DNA of 64,000 nucleotides from Amycolatopsis palatopharyngis (GCF_003385185.1 NZ_PQHZ01000015.1:78725-142724); one strand, 5' to 3'. Positions 23,835 to 31,991 are shown, counted from the stretch's first letter. Numbers and translations: made by a program. Notes: a model not told the origin generated them from the sequence alone.

Positions 23835-23859
23835 ACCACTGGTAACAGTTACCTCTGGT
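23835..23859. promoter_or_regulatory. TetR operator between the AurF-like and TetR genes
   Basis: An AT-richer 25-bp dyad centred on GGTAAC-A-GTTACC (23841-23853, perfect) extends to ACCACT/TCTGGT flanks (10 of 12 arm positions match). It lies 24 bp from the AurF-like start and only a few bases before the TetR start, as expected for autorepression and control of both genes. Confidence 0.7.
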
Positions 23860-23862
23860 AGC

Positions 23863-24645
23863 ATGCTGGGCATGTCCGACCGTGTCAAGCGCAACAGCAA
23901 GCGATCCAGCAAGCACATGCGCGAGGACGCCCAACCCACCGGAGACGCCCGCAGGGACCGCTGGCGCAAGCATCGGGTGGCCCGGCGTGCGGAGTTCGTC
24001 GAGGCGGCGCTGACCGCGCTGCACGAGCGTGGTCCCGACCTCGGCATGGACGACGTCGCCGCGGCGGCGGGCGTCACCAAGCCGGTGCTGTACCGGCACT
24101 TCGACGACAAGGCGGACCTGTTCCTCGCCCTCGGCCAGCGCGGCACCGAGATCCTGCTGCAACGGCTGATTCCGGCGATCAACGCCGAACTCGCCCCGGT
24201 GCCCCGGATCCGGATGGCGCTCGACGCGTTCTTCACCGTCATCGAGGAACACCCGAATCTCTACCGCCTGCTGGCCAGGGGATCCTTCGCGGAGAAGCCC
24301 GTCGACGCCGACGTCGTCGCGGAGGACAAGGAGATCATCGCGACCGCGCTGACCGCCCTGCTCGGCGACTACATGCGAATGTTCAACATGGACTCCGGCG
24401 CGGCTGAACCGTGGGCGTACGGAATCGTCGGCATGGTGCAGAACACCGGCGAGTGGTGGCTGGAACGCCACTCGATGAGCCGGGACAGCGTGGTGGAGTA
24501 CCTGACCCAGATCATCTGGGCCGCCATCGACGGCCTCGCCCGCCAGCACGGCATCGTGATCGACCCGAACACGCCGCTGGAGGAGAACAAGGTAATCCGC
24601 CTGGCCCGGCAGAGCGGGCCGGATCAGCAGTCCGAGATCAGCTGA
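23863..24645 (+). CDS. TetR-family transcriptional regulator
   Basis: A 260-residue TetR regulator with a long basic N-terminus (MSDRVKRNSKRSSKHMREDA) before the helix-turn-helix at about 45-90 (RRAEFVEAALTALHERGPDL; GMDDVAAAAGVTKPVLYRHF; DDKADLFLALGQRG). The ligand domain ends with IVGMVQNTGEWWLERHSMS. The ATG at 23863 or the one at 23872 could start translation; the second drops only three residues. The operator at 23835-23859 abuts the start, so the message may have almost no leader. It shares an operon with the DUF4873 gene (18 bp apart) and is divergent from the AurF-like gene, its likely target. Confidence 0.88.
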   Translation: MLGMSDRVKRNSKRSSKHMREDAQPTGDARRDRWRKHRVARRAEFVEAALTALHERGPDLGMDDVAAAAGVTKPVLYRHFDDKADLFLALGQRGTEILLQRLIPAINAELAPVPRIRMALDAFFTVIEEHPNLYRLLARGSFAEKPVDADVVAEDKEIIATALTALLGDYMRMFNMDSGAAEPWAYGIVGMVQNTGEWWLERHSMSRDSVVEYLTQIIWAAIDGLARQHGIVIDPNTPLEENKVIRLARQSGPDQQSEIS

Positions 24646-24663
24646 AGTTCAAGGGAGAATTTC

Positions 24664-24996
24664 GTGAGCGAGCACGACCACGACGAGGACGGCTACAGCG
24701 GCCCAGCGACCCTGCTGGTGGACGAGACCGAGATCGCGATCGAGGTGGAACTGCGCGGTCACTTCCAGCCGATCGACGGCTACTACCGGTGGTACGGCCG
24801 GGTGAAGGCCAACGAGCAACTCTCCACGCTCGCGGCAGGCCGGAAGAAGAAGGCCGAGATCCGAACGCCGCAGGGAACGGCCAACGGGGAGCTTTCCGAC
24901 CCGGACCCCTGGGACCGCTACCGGATCATGGGCACGAGCACGCCCCCGTTCAACGTGCCCGTCTCACTCGACGAGGTCGAAGCGGCCACGTCCTGA
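24664..24996 (+). CDS. DUF4873 domain protein
   Basis: A 110-residue protein with the DUF4873 pattern: ATLLVDETEIAIEVELRGHF, then QPIDGYYRWYGRVKAN, and the closing GELSDPDPWDRYRIMGTSTP-PF. This domain also occurs fused to flavin monooxygenases in actinobacteria, where it seems to be an accessory beta-barrel. Here it stands alone with a TetR regulator and near an AurF-type oxygenase, which fits an accessory role in an oxidation pathway. Start GTG at 24664 after AAGGGAG. The acidic N-terminus (SEHDHDEDG) is probably disordered. Confidence 0.78.
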   Translation: MSEHDHDEDGYSGPATLLVDETEIAIEVELRGHFQPIDGYYRWYGRVKANEQLSTLAAGRKKKAEIRTPQGTANGELSDPDPWDRYRIMGTSTPPFNVPVSLDEVEAATS

Positions 24997-25020
24997 CCGG
25001 GCGTGCGCCCCACGCGGGGG

Positions 25021-26256
25021 CTACTTCCGGGCGCTGTTCGCGATTCTGACCGGCCACCCCGAGACCACGTGCAGCAACCACTCGAATGGGCCCCGGCCGA
25101 GCAACCGCCGCCACGCCACGGCGGCCACCAGGGCCACGGCCACGAACGCCAGCCAGGCGAACGTGCCCGGCTCCGGCTCCAGCAGACGGATCGCCAGGAA
25201 ATGCCCGATATAAGCGGTGAGCACCAGTGAGCCGAGGTCGGCCAGTGGCCGAAGCGGCCTGCTGAACCGGTCACCCAGGTGCAGGCAAACGCCGAGCACC
25301 GCGGCCGCGACGCCAAGACAGCCGAGCAGGTCGAACGACGTGTAGGCGTGACTGGTGGAAAGCAGCTGCCACGCGGGGGACGTCGTGGGAGTGGTGCCGA
25401 ACAGGTTCGCGTAGTTCGCGTCGAAGAACTGCTCGGGCGACATTCCGGCCGCGGCGGCTGGGCTCCGGAGATCCTCGTAGATCAGCTGCCTGCCGCCGAG
25501 CACCTGGGTGGCCACCCAGGAGAGGCTGTATGCCGTTACCGCCATACCCGCCCCGCCCGCGATGAGCCCCCGGCGCACGCCGGGCGAGCGCAGGTCGAGT
25601 CTGCCGATCGCCATCCCCGCCAGCACGTAGCCGAGCAGGTTCACCGCGGGGAACGCGCCGGTCAGCACCAGGATCACGATCGCCTGGGTGAAGCCGCCGA
25701 GCGAGGTGAACAGTTCGAGTGACACGTCCGGCACCGGGTCGGTGACCTCACGGGGCGCGATGAGGAACCGCGCGACGAAGGACAACGCGGGCGACAGCGT
25801 CACGAACAGGGCCGCGGCGATGGCCAGTGGCCGAAACCCGCAGCGAAGCCAGGGAAACACCAGCGCGAAACATATGCCGTAGTAGGCGAGGATGTTCATA
25901 TAGCCGGTGTTCAGCGCCACCAGCCCGAGTCCGAGCAGGATCAGCAGCGGCGCCCTGGTCGCGACCCGCATGGCGACATGGGCCGCCGCCAGACCCGTCC
26001 TAGGCTCTCGACCACCTGACATCAGGGCGAGAGACACCCCCGCGAGCACCGCGAAAAGTGCCGCGGACCGGCCGTTGAAGACCGTGAACAGCCCGAATCC
26101 CCCAGAGTCGGGCCGGGGGCCGACATGCGCTGCGTACATCCCGATCACCGCGATACCCCGCGCGATGTCGATACCCGTCAGCCTGGACGCGGAGCGGGCA
26201 CCGCTCGTGCGCGGTGCCCACTCGTCACGCCTGGCCTTTTCGACCGGCCCGTACAC
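25021..26256 (-). CDS. Acyltransferase-like membrane protein (DUF1624/DUF418-type)
   Basis: A 411-residue protein with about ten membrane helices. It starts with SRLTGIDIARGIAVIGMYAA, containing the D-x-x-R-G signature of the acyltransferase-3/HGSNAT/DUF1624 superfamily. FNGRSAALFAVLAGVSLALM is followed by a DUF418-like C-terminus (LGSLVLTAYIGHFLAIRLLE). Such proteins move acyl groups across the membrane onto sugars or envelope lipids; the acceptor here is unknown. The GTG at 26256 is the most upstream plausible start. It stands alone, leftward, before the DUF3107/ferritin pair. Confidence 0.75.
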   Translation of the reverse strand: MYGPVEKARRDEWAPRTSGARSASRLTGIDIARGIAVIGMYAAHVGPRPDSGGFGLFTVFNGRSAALFAVLAGVSLALMSGGREPRTGLAAAHVAMRVATRAPLLILLGLGLVALNTGYMNILAYYGICFALVFPWLRCGFRPLAIAAALFVTLSPALSFVARFLIAPREVTDPVPDVSLELFTSLGGFTQAIVILVLTGAFPAVNLLGYVLAGMAIGRLDLRSPGVRRGLIAGGAGMAVTAYSLSWVATQVLGGRQLIYEDLRSPAAAAGMSPEQFFDANYANLFGTTPTTSPAWQLLSTSHAYTSFDLLGCLGVAAAVLGVCLHLGDRFSRPLRPLADLGSLVLTAYIGHFLAIRLLEPEPGTFAWLAFVAVALVAAVAWRRLLGRGPFEWLLHVVSGWPVRIANSARK

Positions 26257-26301
26257 AGTTATCCGAAAACGCCCGCGCCCGTGGGCGCGAGCTCACGAAG
26301 A

Positions 26302-26532
26302 TCAGCCACCGACCGCGAAACCGACCTTACGGACGTCCGAGGCCGCGATTTCGACGTAGGCGATCCGGTCTGCCGGGATGAGGAACTTGCGGCCCTTTTC
26401 GTCGGAGATGCGGAACAAACCGTCATCGGCGTTCAAGGCCTCGGAAACCAGCGCCTCGACCTCGTCGGACGTCTGGCCACTGGCCACCACCAGCTCCCGC
26501 GGGGTGTCCTTGATTCCGATCTTGACCTCCAC
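26302..26532 (-). CDS. DUF3107 family protein (Rv3208A/TB9.4-like)
   Basis: A 76-residue protein beginning VEVKIGIKDTPRELVVASGQ and ending DRIAYVEIAASDVRKVGFAV, which I recognise as DUF3107, the actinobacterial family of mycobacterial TB9.4. I chose the GTG at 26532, which gives the conserved M-E-V-K-I-G start and has GGAGG 7 bp upstream; a TTG two codons earlier is possible. It lies between the TetR and ferritin-like genes in the same order as in Mycobacterium, though here an accessory block of 6 kb has entered between TetR and DUF3107. Function is unknown. Confidence 0.85.
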   Translation of the reverse strand: MEVKIGIKDTPRELVVASGQTSDEVEALVSEALNADDGLFRISDEKGRKFLIPADRIAYVEIAASDVRKVGFAVGG

Positions 26533-26576
26533 GTGCAAACCTCCGCCTGATGTCGTGCTGTGCTCTTACAACCAGG

Positions 26577-27257
26577 CTATCCGAGCCCGAGCACCTGCAT
26601 CCGTTTGGTGTGACCCTGCTGCAACCGGCGGAACAGGCCGGCTATTCCCGAAAGGTCGCCCGAACCGGTGACGATCAGCTCCGAGAGACCGTCCCGCTCG
26701 GCGACCACGTACTGCGCCTGGGTCAGGGCCTCGCCCAGCAACCTGCGACCCCAGAGCGCAAGGCGGTCACGTTGCCGTGCGTCCGCCGCGATTCCCGCTG
26801 CGACCTCACGTTCGGCGAAGGCCGAGTGCCCGGTGTCGGCCAGCACCCCGAGTACGAGTTCCCGCGTTTCCGGGTCCAGCCAGCTGGCCATCTCCCGGTA
26901 GAGGTCGGCGGCCAGCCCGTCCCCCACGTACGCCTTGACCAGCGATTCCAGCCACGAGCGCGGGGCCGTTGAAGCGTGGAAGGCGTCGATATGCGCGACG
27001 AACGGTTTCATCGCGTCCTCGACCGCGACCCCGTGCTCGGCGAGAAAGCGCTCCAGCCGGGCGTAGTGGCCGATCTCGGCGGCTGCCATGGAGGCCAGCG
27101 CGGCACGTCCGGACAGCGTCGGGGCGGTTCGGGAGTCCTCGGACATCCGGTCGAAAGCGGACAGTTCGCCGTACGCCAGCACACCGATCAGGTCCACCAC
27201 GCCGGCGCTGACCTTTGCTTCCGCCTCGGCGGCGCGCTCGTTTCCAGCCTCAGTCAC
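26577..27257 (-). CDS. Ferritin-like fold protein (MiaE_2-like, Rv3210c-type)
   Basis: A 226-residue four-helix protein: LIGVLAYGELSAFDRMSEDS, AAAEIGHYARLERFLAEHGV (E-x-x-H), SWLESLVKAYVGDGLAADLY, and TGHSAFAEREVAAGIAADA with a further His. The pattern suits a diiron ferritin-like fold, often labelled tRNA hydroxylase-like, but the activity in actinobacteria is not known to me. Start GTG at 27257; the longer open frame reaches back into the rhlE leader and is not family sequence. It is divergent from rhlE, as in Mycobacterium. Confidence 0.8.
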   Translation of the reverse strand: MTEAGNERAAEAEAKVSAGVVDLIGVLAYGELSAFDRMSEDSRTAPTLSGRAALASMAAAEIGHYARLERFLAEHGVAVEDAMKPFVAHIDAFHASTAPRSWLESLVKAYVGDGLAADLYREMASWLDPETRELVLGVLADTGHSAFAEREVAAGIAADARQRDRLALWGRRLLGEALTQAQYVVAERDGLSELIVTGSGDLSGIAGLFRRLQQGHTKRMQVLGLG

Positions 27258-27708
27258 GACTGCCACCGTAGAGCAATCGGAAATGACGAAGGACACGCAG
27301 GCAGATGCGACCATCCTCACGCGATACCGGGTGGCCCGGGTACACTGTGGGGTGATAACGACAGAATCTTCCGTGCTCCTGCCGGGCGTCCGTCTGGGAG
27401 GCGGCTCCCACTCGAGTGGTGCAGGCCATCGCCGGAGCGCGGCGGGAGCGAACTGAAGCGGGCACACCGCCGCAGGTCGCGAACAGAATATCTGGATCAC
27501 GACCCGGTCTTCCTGCCGGCGATCCAGCGACAACAACTGGATCATGCAGAACCCGCTACCTGCGGACGTTCCCACTGTGATTCAGCGACAACATGTGCGT
27601 GCACGCCTCGAACGGCATTCCCGCTGGTGCGGTTCGGCCCGGGAATACGGAGCCGGAGCCCATCCCCAGCGGTCGAGTGTCGCGAAATACCTGGCTGTGC
27701 GCGCTGGT
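27258..27708 (+). other. Long gap and likely leader of rhlE (about 450 bp)
   Basis: No gene is evident here. TACACT at 27341-27346 could be a -10 box, giving a leader of about 350 nt, though its -35 is weak. GATCCAG at 27521-27527 can pair with CTGGATC either upstream (27492-27498) or downstream (27537-27543), which are mutually exclusive stems. The ATG at 27544 is in frame with rhlE but would add 55 residues unlike the helicase family. Long structured leaders are common for DEAD-box helicase mRNAs; here that is inference. Confidence 0.4.
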
Positions 27709-29448
27709 ATGAGAGAGGCGATCATTCTGACCGCGAATCCGTCCGAGAACGACGACACCAATATCAACGGCACCGACCCGGTCGCGCTGGAGCACAGCGA
27801 GAGCGGCGTTCCGGCAGTCGACCCGTCACACCCCCTCCAGGCCCGCCCCGATGTGGAGCCGGAGTCCCCGACGTTCGCCGAGTTCGGCGTCCGCCCCGAG
27901 ATCGTCCGGGCCCTCAACGAGGCCGGCATCGAACGCACCTTCGCGATCCAGGAGTTGACCCTGCCGCTCGCGCTGGCCGGGGATGACCTGATCGGACAGG
28001 CCCGCACCGGTATGGGCAAGACGCTCGGCTTCGGCATTCCGCTCCTGCAGCGGATCACCGTGCCCGGCGACGGCACGCCCCAGGCGCTGGTCGTGGTCCC
28101 CACGCGTGAGCTCTGCCTCCAGGTCAGCCACGACCTGACCGACGCGGGCAAGCACCTCGGGGTGCGCACGCTCGCGATCTACGGTGGCCGCCCGTACGAG
28201 CCGCAGATCGAGGCCCTGCGCAAGGGCGTCGACCTGGTCATCGGCACCCCGGGCAGGCTGCTCGACCTCGCCGAGCAGCAGCACCTCGTGCTCGGCAAGG
28301 TCAAGGGCCTCGTGCTCGACGAGGCCGACGAGATGCTCGACCTCGGCTTCCTGCCGGACATCGAGCGGATCCTGCGGATGGTTCCCGAGCAGCGCCAGAC
28401 CATGCTGTTCTCGGCGACGATGCCGGGGCCGATCATCACGCTGGCCCGCACGTTCCTCACCCAGCCCACGCACATCAGGGCGGAGGAGAACGACGCGGGT
28501 GCCGTGCACGAGCGGACCACCCAGTTCGTCTACCGGGCCCACTCGATGGACAAGCCCGAGCTGATCGCTCGCACGCTGCAGGCGGAGGGCCGCGGCCTTT
28601 CGATGATCTTCACGCGGACCAAGCGAACCGCGCAGAAGGTGGCCGACGACCTCGCGGAGCGGGGCTTCGCCGCCGCCGCGGTGCACGGTGACCTCGGTCA
28701 GGGCGCCCGTGAGCAGGCACTACGGGCGTTCCGTAGCGGCAAGGTGGACGTGCTCGTCGCCACTGACGTCGCCGCTCGCGGTATTGACGTCGACGATGTC
28801 ACGCACGTGATCAACTACCAGTCGCCGGACGACGAGAAGACCTACGTGCACCGCATCGGCCGGACGGGGCGTGCGGGCAAGACCGGCGTCGCGATCACCC
28901 TGGTCGACTGGGACGACATGCCTCGCTGGAAGCTCATCTCGGACGCACTGAACCTGGAAAGGCCGGAGCCGGTGGAGACGTACTCCACCTCGGCGCACCT
29001 GTTCAGCGACCTCGGCATCCCCTCGGACGCGACCGGCAGGCTGCCGCTGTCGAAGCGAACCCGCGCGGGCCTGTCGGCCGAGCGCGAGGAGGACTTCGGC
29101 GGCAAGCGTAAGAGTGGTCCCGCCCGGGACTCGGCGCGTTCGCCTCGCACCACAAAGCCGCGCCGCCGCACCAGGGGTGGAGCCGATGCGGCCGCCGCCA
29201 TCGAGGCCGCCGACGCCGCGGGTTCGGCGGAGCCGGATCAGCAGGGCGAACAGAGCAAGGAAGCTCGCAGGCCGCGTCGCAGGACCCGCGGTGCGGGCGG
29301 CGGCAACAAGCCCGGCACGGAGCAGGCGGCGGCAGGCGACAAGGCCGATTCCGGTTCAGGGGACAACGGTGAGCGGCCCGCCCGTCGCCGCCGTCGTCGC
29401 CGTTCCGGCTCACCAAACGGCGCCAACACGTCGGCTTCGGCAGACTGA
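27709..29448 (+). CDS. rhlE: DEAD-box RNA helicase RhlE-like
   Basis: A roughly 579-residue ATP-dependent RNA helicase. Q motif FAIQELTLPLALAGDDLIGQ, motif I ARTGMGKT, motif Ia PTRELCLQ, motif II DEAD in VLDEADEMLDLGF, motif III SAT, and domain 2 motifs MIFTRTKRTA, VATDVAARGIDVDDVTHVIN and HRIGRTGRAGKTG are all intact. The last 150 residues are Arg/Lys/Ala/Gly-rich (KPRRRTRGG; RRPRRRTRGAGGG; RRRRRRRSGS), a disordered RNA-binding tail. I chose the ATG at 27709; it has no strong ribosome binding site, so the start is the weak point. It sits where Rv3211 sits in Mycobacterium and is likely involved in ribosome assembly or RNA turnover. Confidence 0.92.
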   Translation: MREAIILTANPSENDDTNINGTDPVALEHSESGVPAVDPSHPLQARPDVEPESPTFAEFGVRPEIVRALNEAGIERTFAIQELTLPLALAGDDLIGQARTGMGKTLGFGIPLLQRITVPGDGTPQALVVVPTRELCLQVSHDLTDAGKHLGVRTLAIYGGRPYEPQIEALRKGVDLVIGTPGRLLDLAEQQHLVLGKVKGLVLDEADEMLDLGFLPDIERILRMVPEQRQTMLFSATMPGPIITLARTFLTQPTHIRAEENDAGAVHERTTQFVYRAHSMDKPELIARTLQAEGRGLSMIFTRTKRTAQKVADDLAERGFAAAAVHGDLGQGAREQALRAFRSGKVDVLVATDVAARGIDVDDVTHVINYQSPDDEKTYVHRIGRTGRAGKTGVAITLVDWDDMPRWKLISDALNLERPEPVETYSTSAHLFSDLGIPSDATGRLPLSKRTRAGLSAEREEDFGGKRKSGPARDSARSPRTTKPRRRTRGGADAAAAIEAADAAGSAEPDQQGEQSKEARRPRRRTRGAGGGNKPGTEQAAAGDKADSGSGDNGERPARRRRRRRSGSPNGANTSASAD

Positions 29449-29459
29449 ACGCGATCTTC

Positions 29460-29477
29460 GGCCGGCACAGACCGGCC
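29460..29477 (+). terminator. Hairpin after rhlE
   Basis: GGCCGG (29460-29465), a 6-base loop, CCGGCC (29472-29477), starting 12 bp after the rhlE stop. There is no T-run, as usual in high-GC actinobacteria. It could end or attenuate transcription before the beta-propeller gene. Confidence 0.45.
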
Positions 29478-29516
29478 TTCGAGCGAGAACTGTCTGGTCG
29501 GGAGCAGAAGGCATGA

Positions 29517-30947
29517 GTGACCGTGAGTGACAGCGCGTCCGAGAATGCCGGAGGCCGCCACCGCAGGCCCGACTCGCCGGAACCGTCCCGCGGATATCCG
29601 CGGGACGGTTTGCCGGACACCGGCGAAGTCCGGGCGGCGGCACTGGGTACAGAGGACGTGCTCACCGATCCCGCTCCCGATCCCGACGCGCGGGCCGCCC
29701 GGCCACGAGCTGGGCGGCCCGCGCGCCGTTCGCGCTGGAGTACCAGAAGGGACCGGGTCGCGGTCGCACTGATCGTGCTTGGGTGCGTACTGGCCGCGGG
29801 CACCATCTGGGCCTTCAGTGACCAGCGGGCAACCGTGCAGGTGACGGCGGAACCGCCGCCTCCGTTGCCCGAGGCACCGGCTTCGGTACCGGGCATGCTC
29901 ACCGAGATGTGGCGGGCGCCCAGCCCGGCTACCCCGGTGCCGGTCGCCGACGGAGCCACGGCTGTCACCGGTGCGAACGGCGAGGTGGCGGGCAGGAATG
30001 CCATGACCGGGCAGGTCCGCTGGCGGTACGGGAGAGACCTGCCCCTGTGCACTGTGGCCGCTGCCTCGGACCGGGTACTCGCGGTACATCGCAAGACCGG
30101 CGTGGCCGGCACCACGGGCTGCAGTGAGGTCACCCAGCTCGATCCAGCCACCGGAAAGCGGACCGCCCAGCGCAACGGCGACGCCGAAGCGGGCACCCGG
30201 CTGGTCGTCGGGGACGGGCACGTCACCACGACCGGCACCCGGTTGCTCAACACCTGGCGCGACGACCTGGTCAAAAGTGGCGAGTACGGCCGCGTGCCCG
30301 CACTGGTGAACCCCGAGAAACAGCCGAGAACGGGATGCACCTTCGGCACGGTGGCCGCGGCCTCGGGCAAGGTCGGCGTGATCGAGCGCTGTCCCGAGGA
30401 CCCCGCGGACCGGCTGACCGTGTTCAAGGCTGCCCCGGACAAGAGCGACAAGCCCGAGCCCGAGTTCAGCACGGTGCTGGCGGGTGGCTCGGCACGACTG
30501 ATCGCATTGTCGGAGAAGTCCGCCGCCGTGGCGCTGCCCGAGCAGAATCGGCTGGTGATCTACGGCCCGGAAGGCCGTGAACGGTCGGCGTATCCGCTCA
30601 ACCTGCCGGCGGCCGACCTGGCGGATGAGCCAGCGGGTGGGGTGGTGCCGACCGCGCAGGGCGACGAGAACGTGTACTGGTTCACCGGTTCACGGACAAT
30701 GGCGCTGACCAAGGACGATCTGACTCCGCAGTGGACGGTGAACAACACGCTTGGCGCGGGAACGTTGTTCGCCGGCCAGTTCGTCGTGCCCATCGAAGGA
30801 GGGCTGGCGGTGATGGACGAGGCCGACGGCAAGACCGTGCGCACGATCGGGGTCGACCGGCGCGGGCACTCCGGTCCGGTGGCACTCGCGTCGACCGGTC
30901 CTGTTCTGCTGGAACAACGCGGAGGCACCGTGGTGGCCCTGCGATGA
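29517..30947 (+). CDS. Membrane-anchored PQQ-like beta-propeller protein (Rv3212-like)
   Basis: A 476-residue protein: an Arg-rich cytoplasmic N-terminus (about 1-80), one membrane helix (RVAVALIVLGCVLAAGTIWA), then an exported domain of repeated short beta-blades such as GATAVTGANGEVAGRNAMTG with QVRWRYGRDLP, and GENVYWFTG-like and GTLFAGQFVVPIEGGLAVMD segments. These are typical of PQQ/WD-like propellers and match the Rv3212 family next to rhlE in Mycobacterium. Cysteines LCTV and GCSEV may form a disulfide. The GTG at 29517 is 5 bp after AAGG; a second GTG at 29523 is possible. The stop overlaps the hydrolase ATG (ATGA). Function unknown. Confidence 0.82.
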   Translation: MTVSDSASENAGGRHRRPDSPEPSRGYPRDGLPDTGEVRAAALGTEDVLTDPAPDPDARAARPRAGRPARRSRWSTRRDRVAVALIVLGCVLAAGTIWAFSDQRATVQVTAEPPPPLPEAPASVPGMLTEMWRAPSPATPVPVADGATAVTGANGEVAGRNAMTGQVRWRYGRDLPLCTVAAASDRVLAVHRKTGVAGTTGCSEVTQLDPATGKRTAQRNGDAEAGTRLVVGDGHVTTTGTRLLNTWRDDLVKSGEYGRVPALVNPEKQPRTGCTFGTVAAASGKVGVIERCPEDPADRLTVFKAAPDKSDKPEPEFSTVLAGGSARLIALSEKSAAVALPEQNRLVIYGPEGRERSAYPLNLPAADLADEPAGGVVPTAQGDENVYWFTGSRTMALTKDDLTPQWTVNNTLGAGTLFAGQFVVPIEGGLAVMDEADGKTVRTIGVDRRGHSGPVALASTGPVLLEQRGGTVVALR

Positions 30948-31849
30948 CAGAGACGGGACGACTGCCCAACGCCGCCCAGCTCGCGGAGCACAACGGAACC
31001 AGGACCGACCTTCCCGGACCGTACGGACCGATCGCGGCCCTGGCGGGTGCCGAACCCTCGGGTGCGGTGGCGGGGACAGTGCTGCTCGTCCCTGGCTACA
31101 CCGGCTCGAAGGAGGATTTCGCCCCGCTACTCGACGGCTGCACGGCGAGCGGGTTCAAGGCCGTGGCGGTGGACCTGCCGGGGCAGCACGAGTCGCCGGG
31201 GCCGGACGACGAAAGCGCCTACCTGCCTTCGGCACTCGGCCGTGTGGTGGCCGATCTCGTCGCGCACCTCGGCGCGGACGGCAGCCCGGTGCTGCTGCTC
31301 GGTCACTCCTTCGGCGGCCTTGTCGTCAGGGGCGCGGTGCTTGCTGGCGCGCAGATCGCGGGCCTCACGCTGCTCGGCAGCGGGCCGGGCCGGTTGTCCG
31401 AGGGGGTCCGGCGCGACGCCCTCGAGACGGGTGAGCCGTTGTTGCGGACCGAAGGGCCGGAGGCCGCCTACGCCGTGCGGGAGCGGGTGAACGAGCGGTT
31501 CCCGGCCTGGCAGGCGACCCCAGTGGAGCTCAAGAAGTTCCTCCGCAGGCGCTTCGTCGCCTCGAGCGCGTCCGGATTGCTCGGCATGGCCCACGCGCTG
31601 CGCACCGAGCCCGATTTGGTCGACGAACTGGCGCGCGCGCTGAACGAGTCGGACATTGCCCGGCTGGTGGTGGCCGGCGAGCGCGACGACGCATGGAGCA
31701 TCCCCGCGCAGCGGGAGATGGCCGATCGGCTCAACGCCGAGTTCGCGCTGGTGGAGAACGCCGCGCACTCCCCCAACACGGAGAACCCCCAAGCCCTGCT
31801 GAACATCCTCATTCCCACGTGGCGCTCCTGGCTCTCCCCCACGTCCTGA
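30944..31849 (+). CDS. Alpha/beta hydrolase (lysophospholipase-like)
   Basis: A 301-residue alpha/beta hydrolase. VLLVPGYTGSKEDFAPLLDG gives the oxyanion region, LLLGHSFGGLVV the nucleophile elbow, VVAGERDDAWSIPAQREMAD the acid and ENAAHSPNTENPQALL the catalytic histidine. A helical lid (ERFPAWQATPVELKKFLRRR) is present. It is translationally coupled to the beta-propeller gene through ATGA. It ends 18 bp before the second nested inverted-repeat element. No substrate can be named. Confidence 0.83.
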   Translation: MTETGRLPNAAQLAEHNGTRTDLPGPYGPIAALAGAEPSGAVAGTVLLVPGYTGSKEDFAPLLDGCTASGFKAVAVDLPGQHESPGPDDESAYLPSALGRVVADLVAHLGADGSPVLLLGHSFGGLVVRGAVLAGAQIAGLTLLGSGPGRLSEGVRRDALETGEPLLRTEGPEAAYAVRERVNERFPAWQATPVELKKFLRRRFVASSASGLLGMAHALRTEPDLVDELARALNESDIARLVVAGERDDAWSIPAQREMADRLNAEFALVENAAHSPNTENPQALLNILIPTWRSWLSPTS

Positions 31850-31867
31850 CCCCGGTCACCCCTGGTA

Positions 31868-31991
31868 CGTCTGCAAGTACGCCCAAGCAAGATCAACACC
31901 GGCTTTTTCTACCACCATCCGCAGGCTCCGTGCTGCCGGGTGGGTAGCAGAAAACTGCGGATTCGATCTTGCTTGGGCGTACTTGCAGACG
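31868..31991. repeat. Nested inverted-repeat element, copy 2 (124 bp)
   Basis: Outer arms of 27 bp (31868-31894 and 31965-31991) are perfect reverse complements, beginning CGTCTGCAAGTACGCCCAAG. Inside, CTTTTTCTACC faces GGTAGCAGAAAA-like sequence as an imperfect second stem. It lies between the convergent ends of the hydrolase and a small membrane protein gene. The 24 bp of its right arm ending CTTGCAG are identical to copy 1 at 19916-19939. Confidence 0.9.

Noticed and set aside
27544..27708. ATG at 27544 as the start of RhlE
   Set aside because: It would add 55 residues unlike the family, and the stretch holds leader-like stems. Kept as part of the leader.
29460..29477. Short hairpin after rhlE as a tRNA or small RNA piece
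   Set aside because: Only a 6-bp stem; no cloverleaf or promoter could be assembled.
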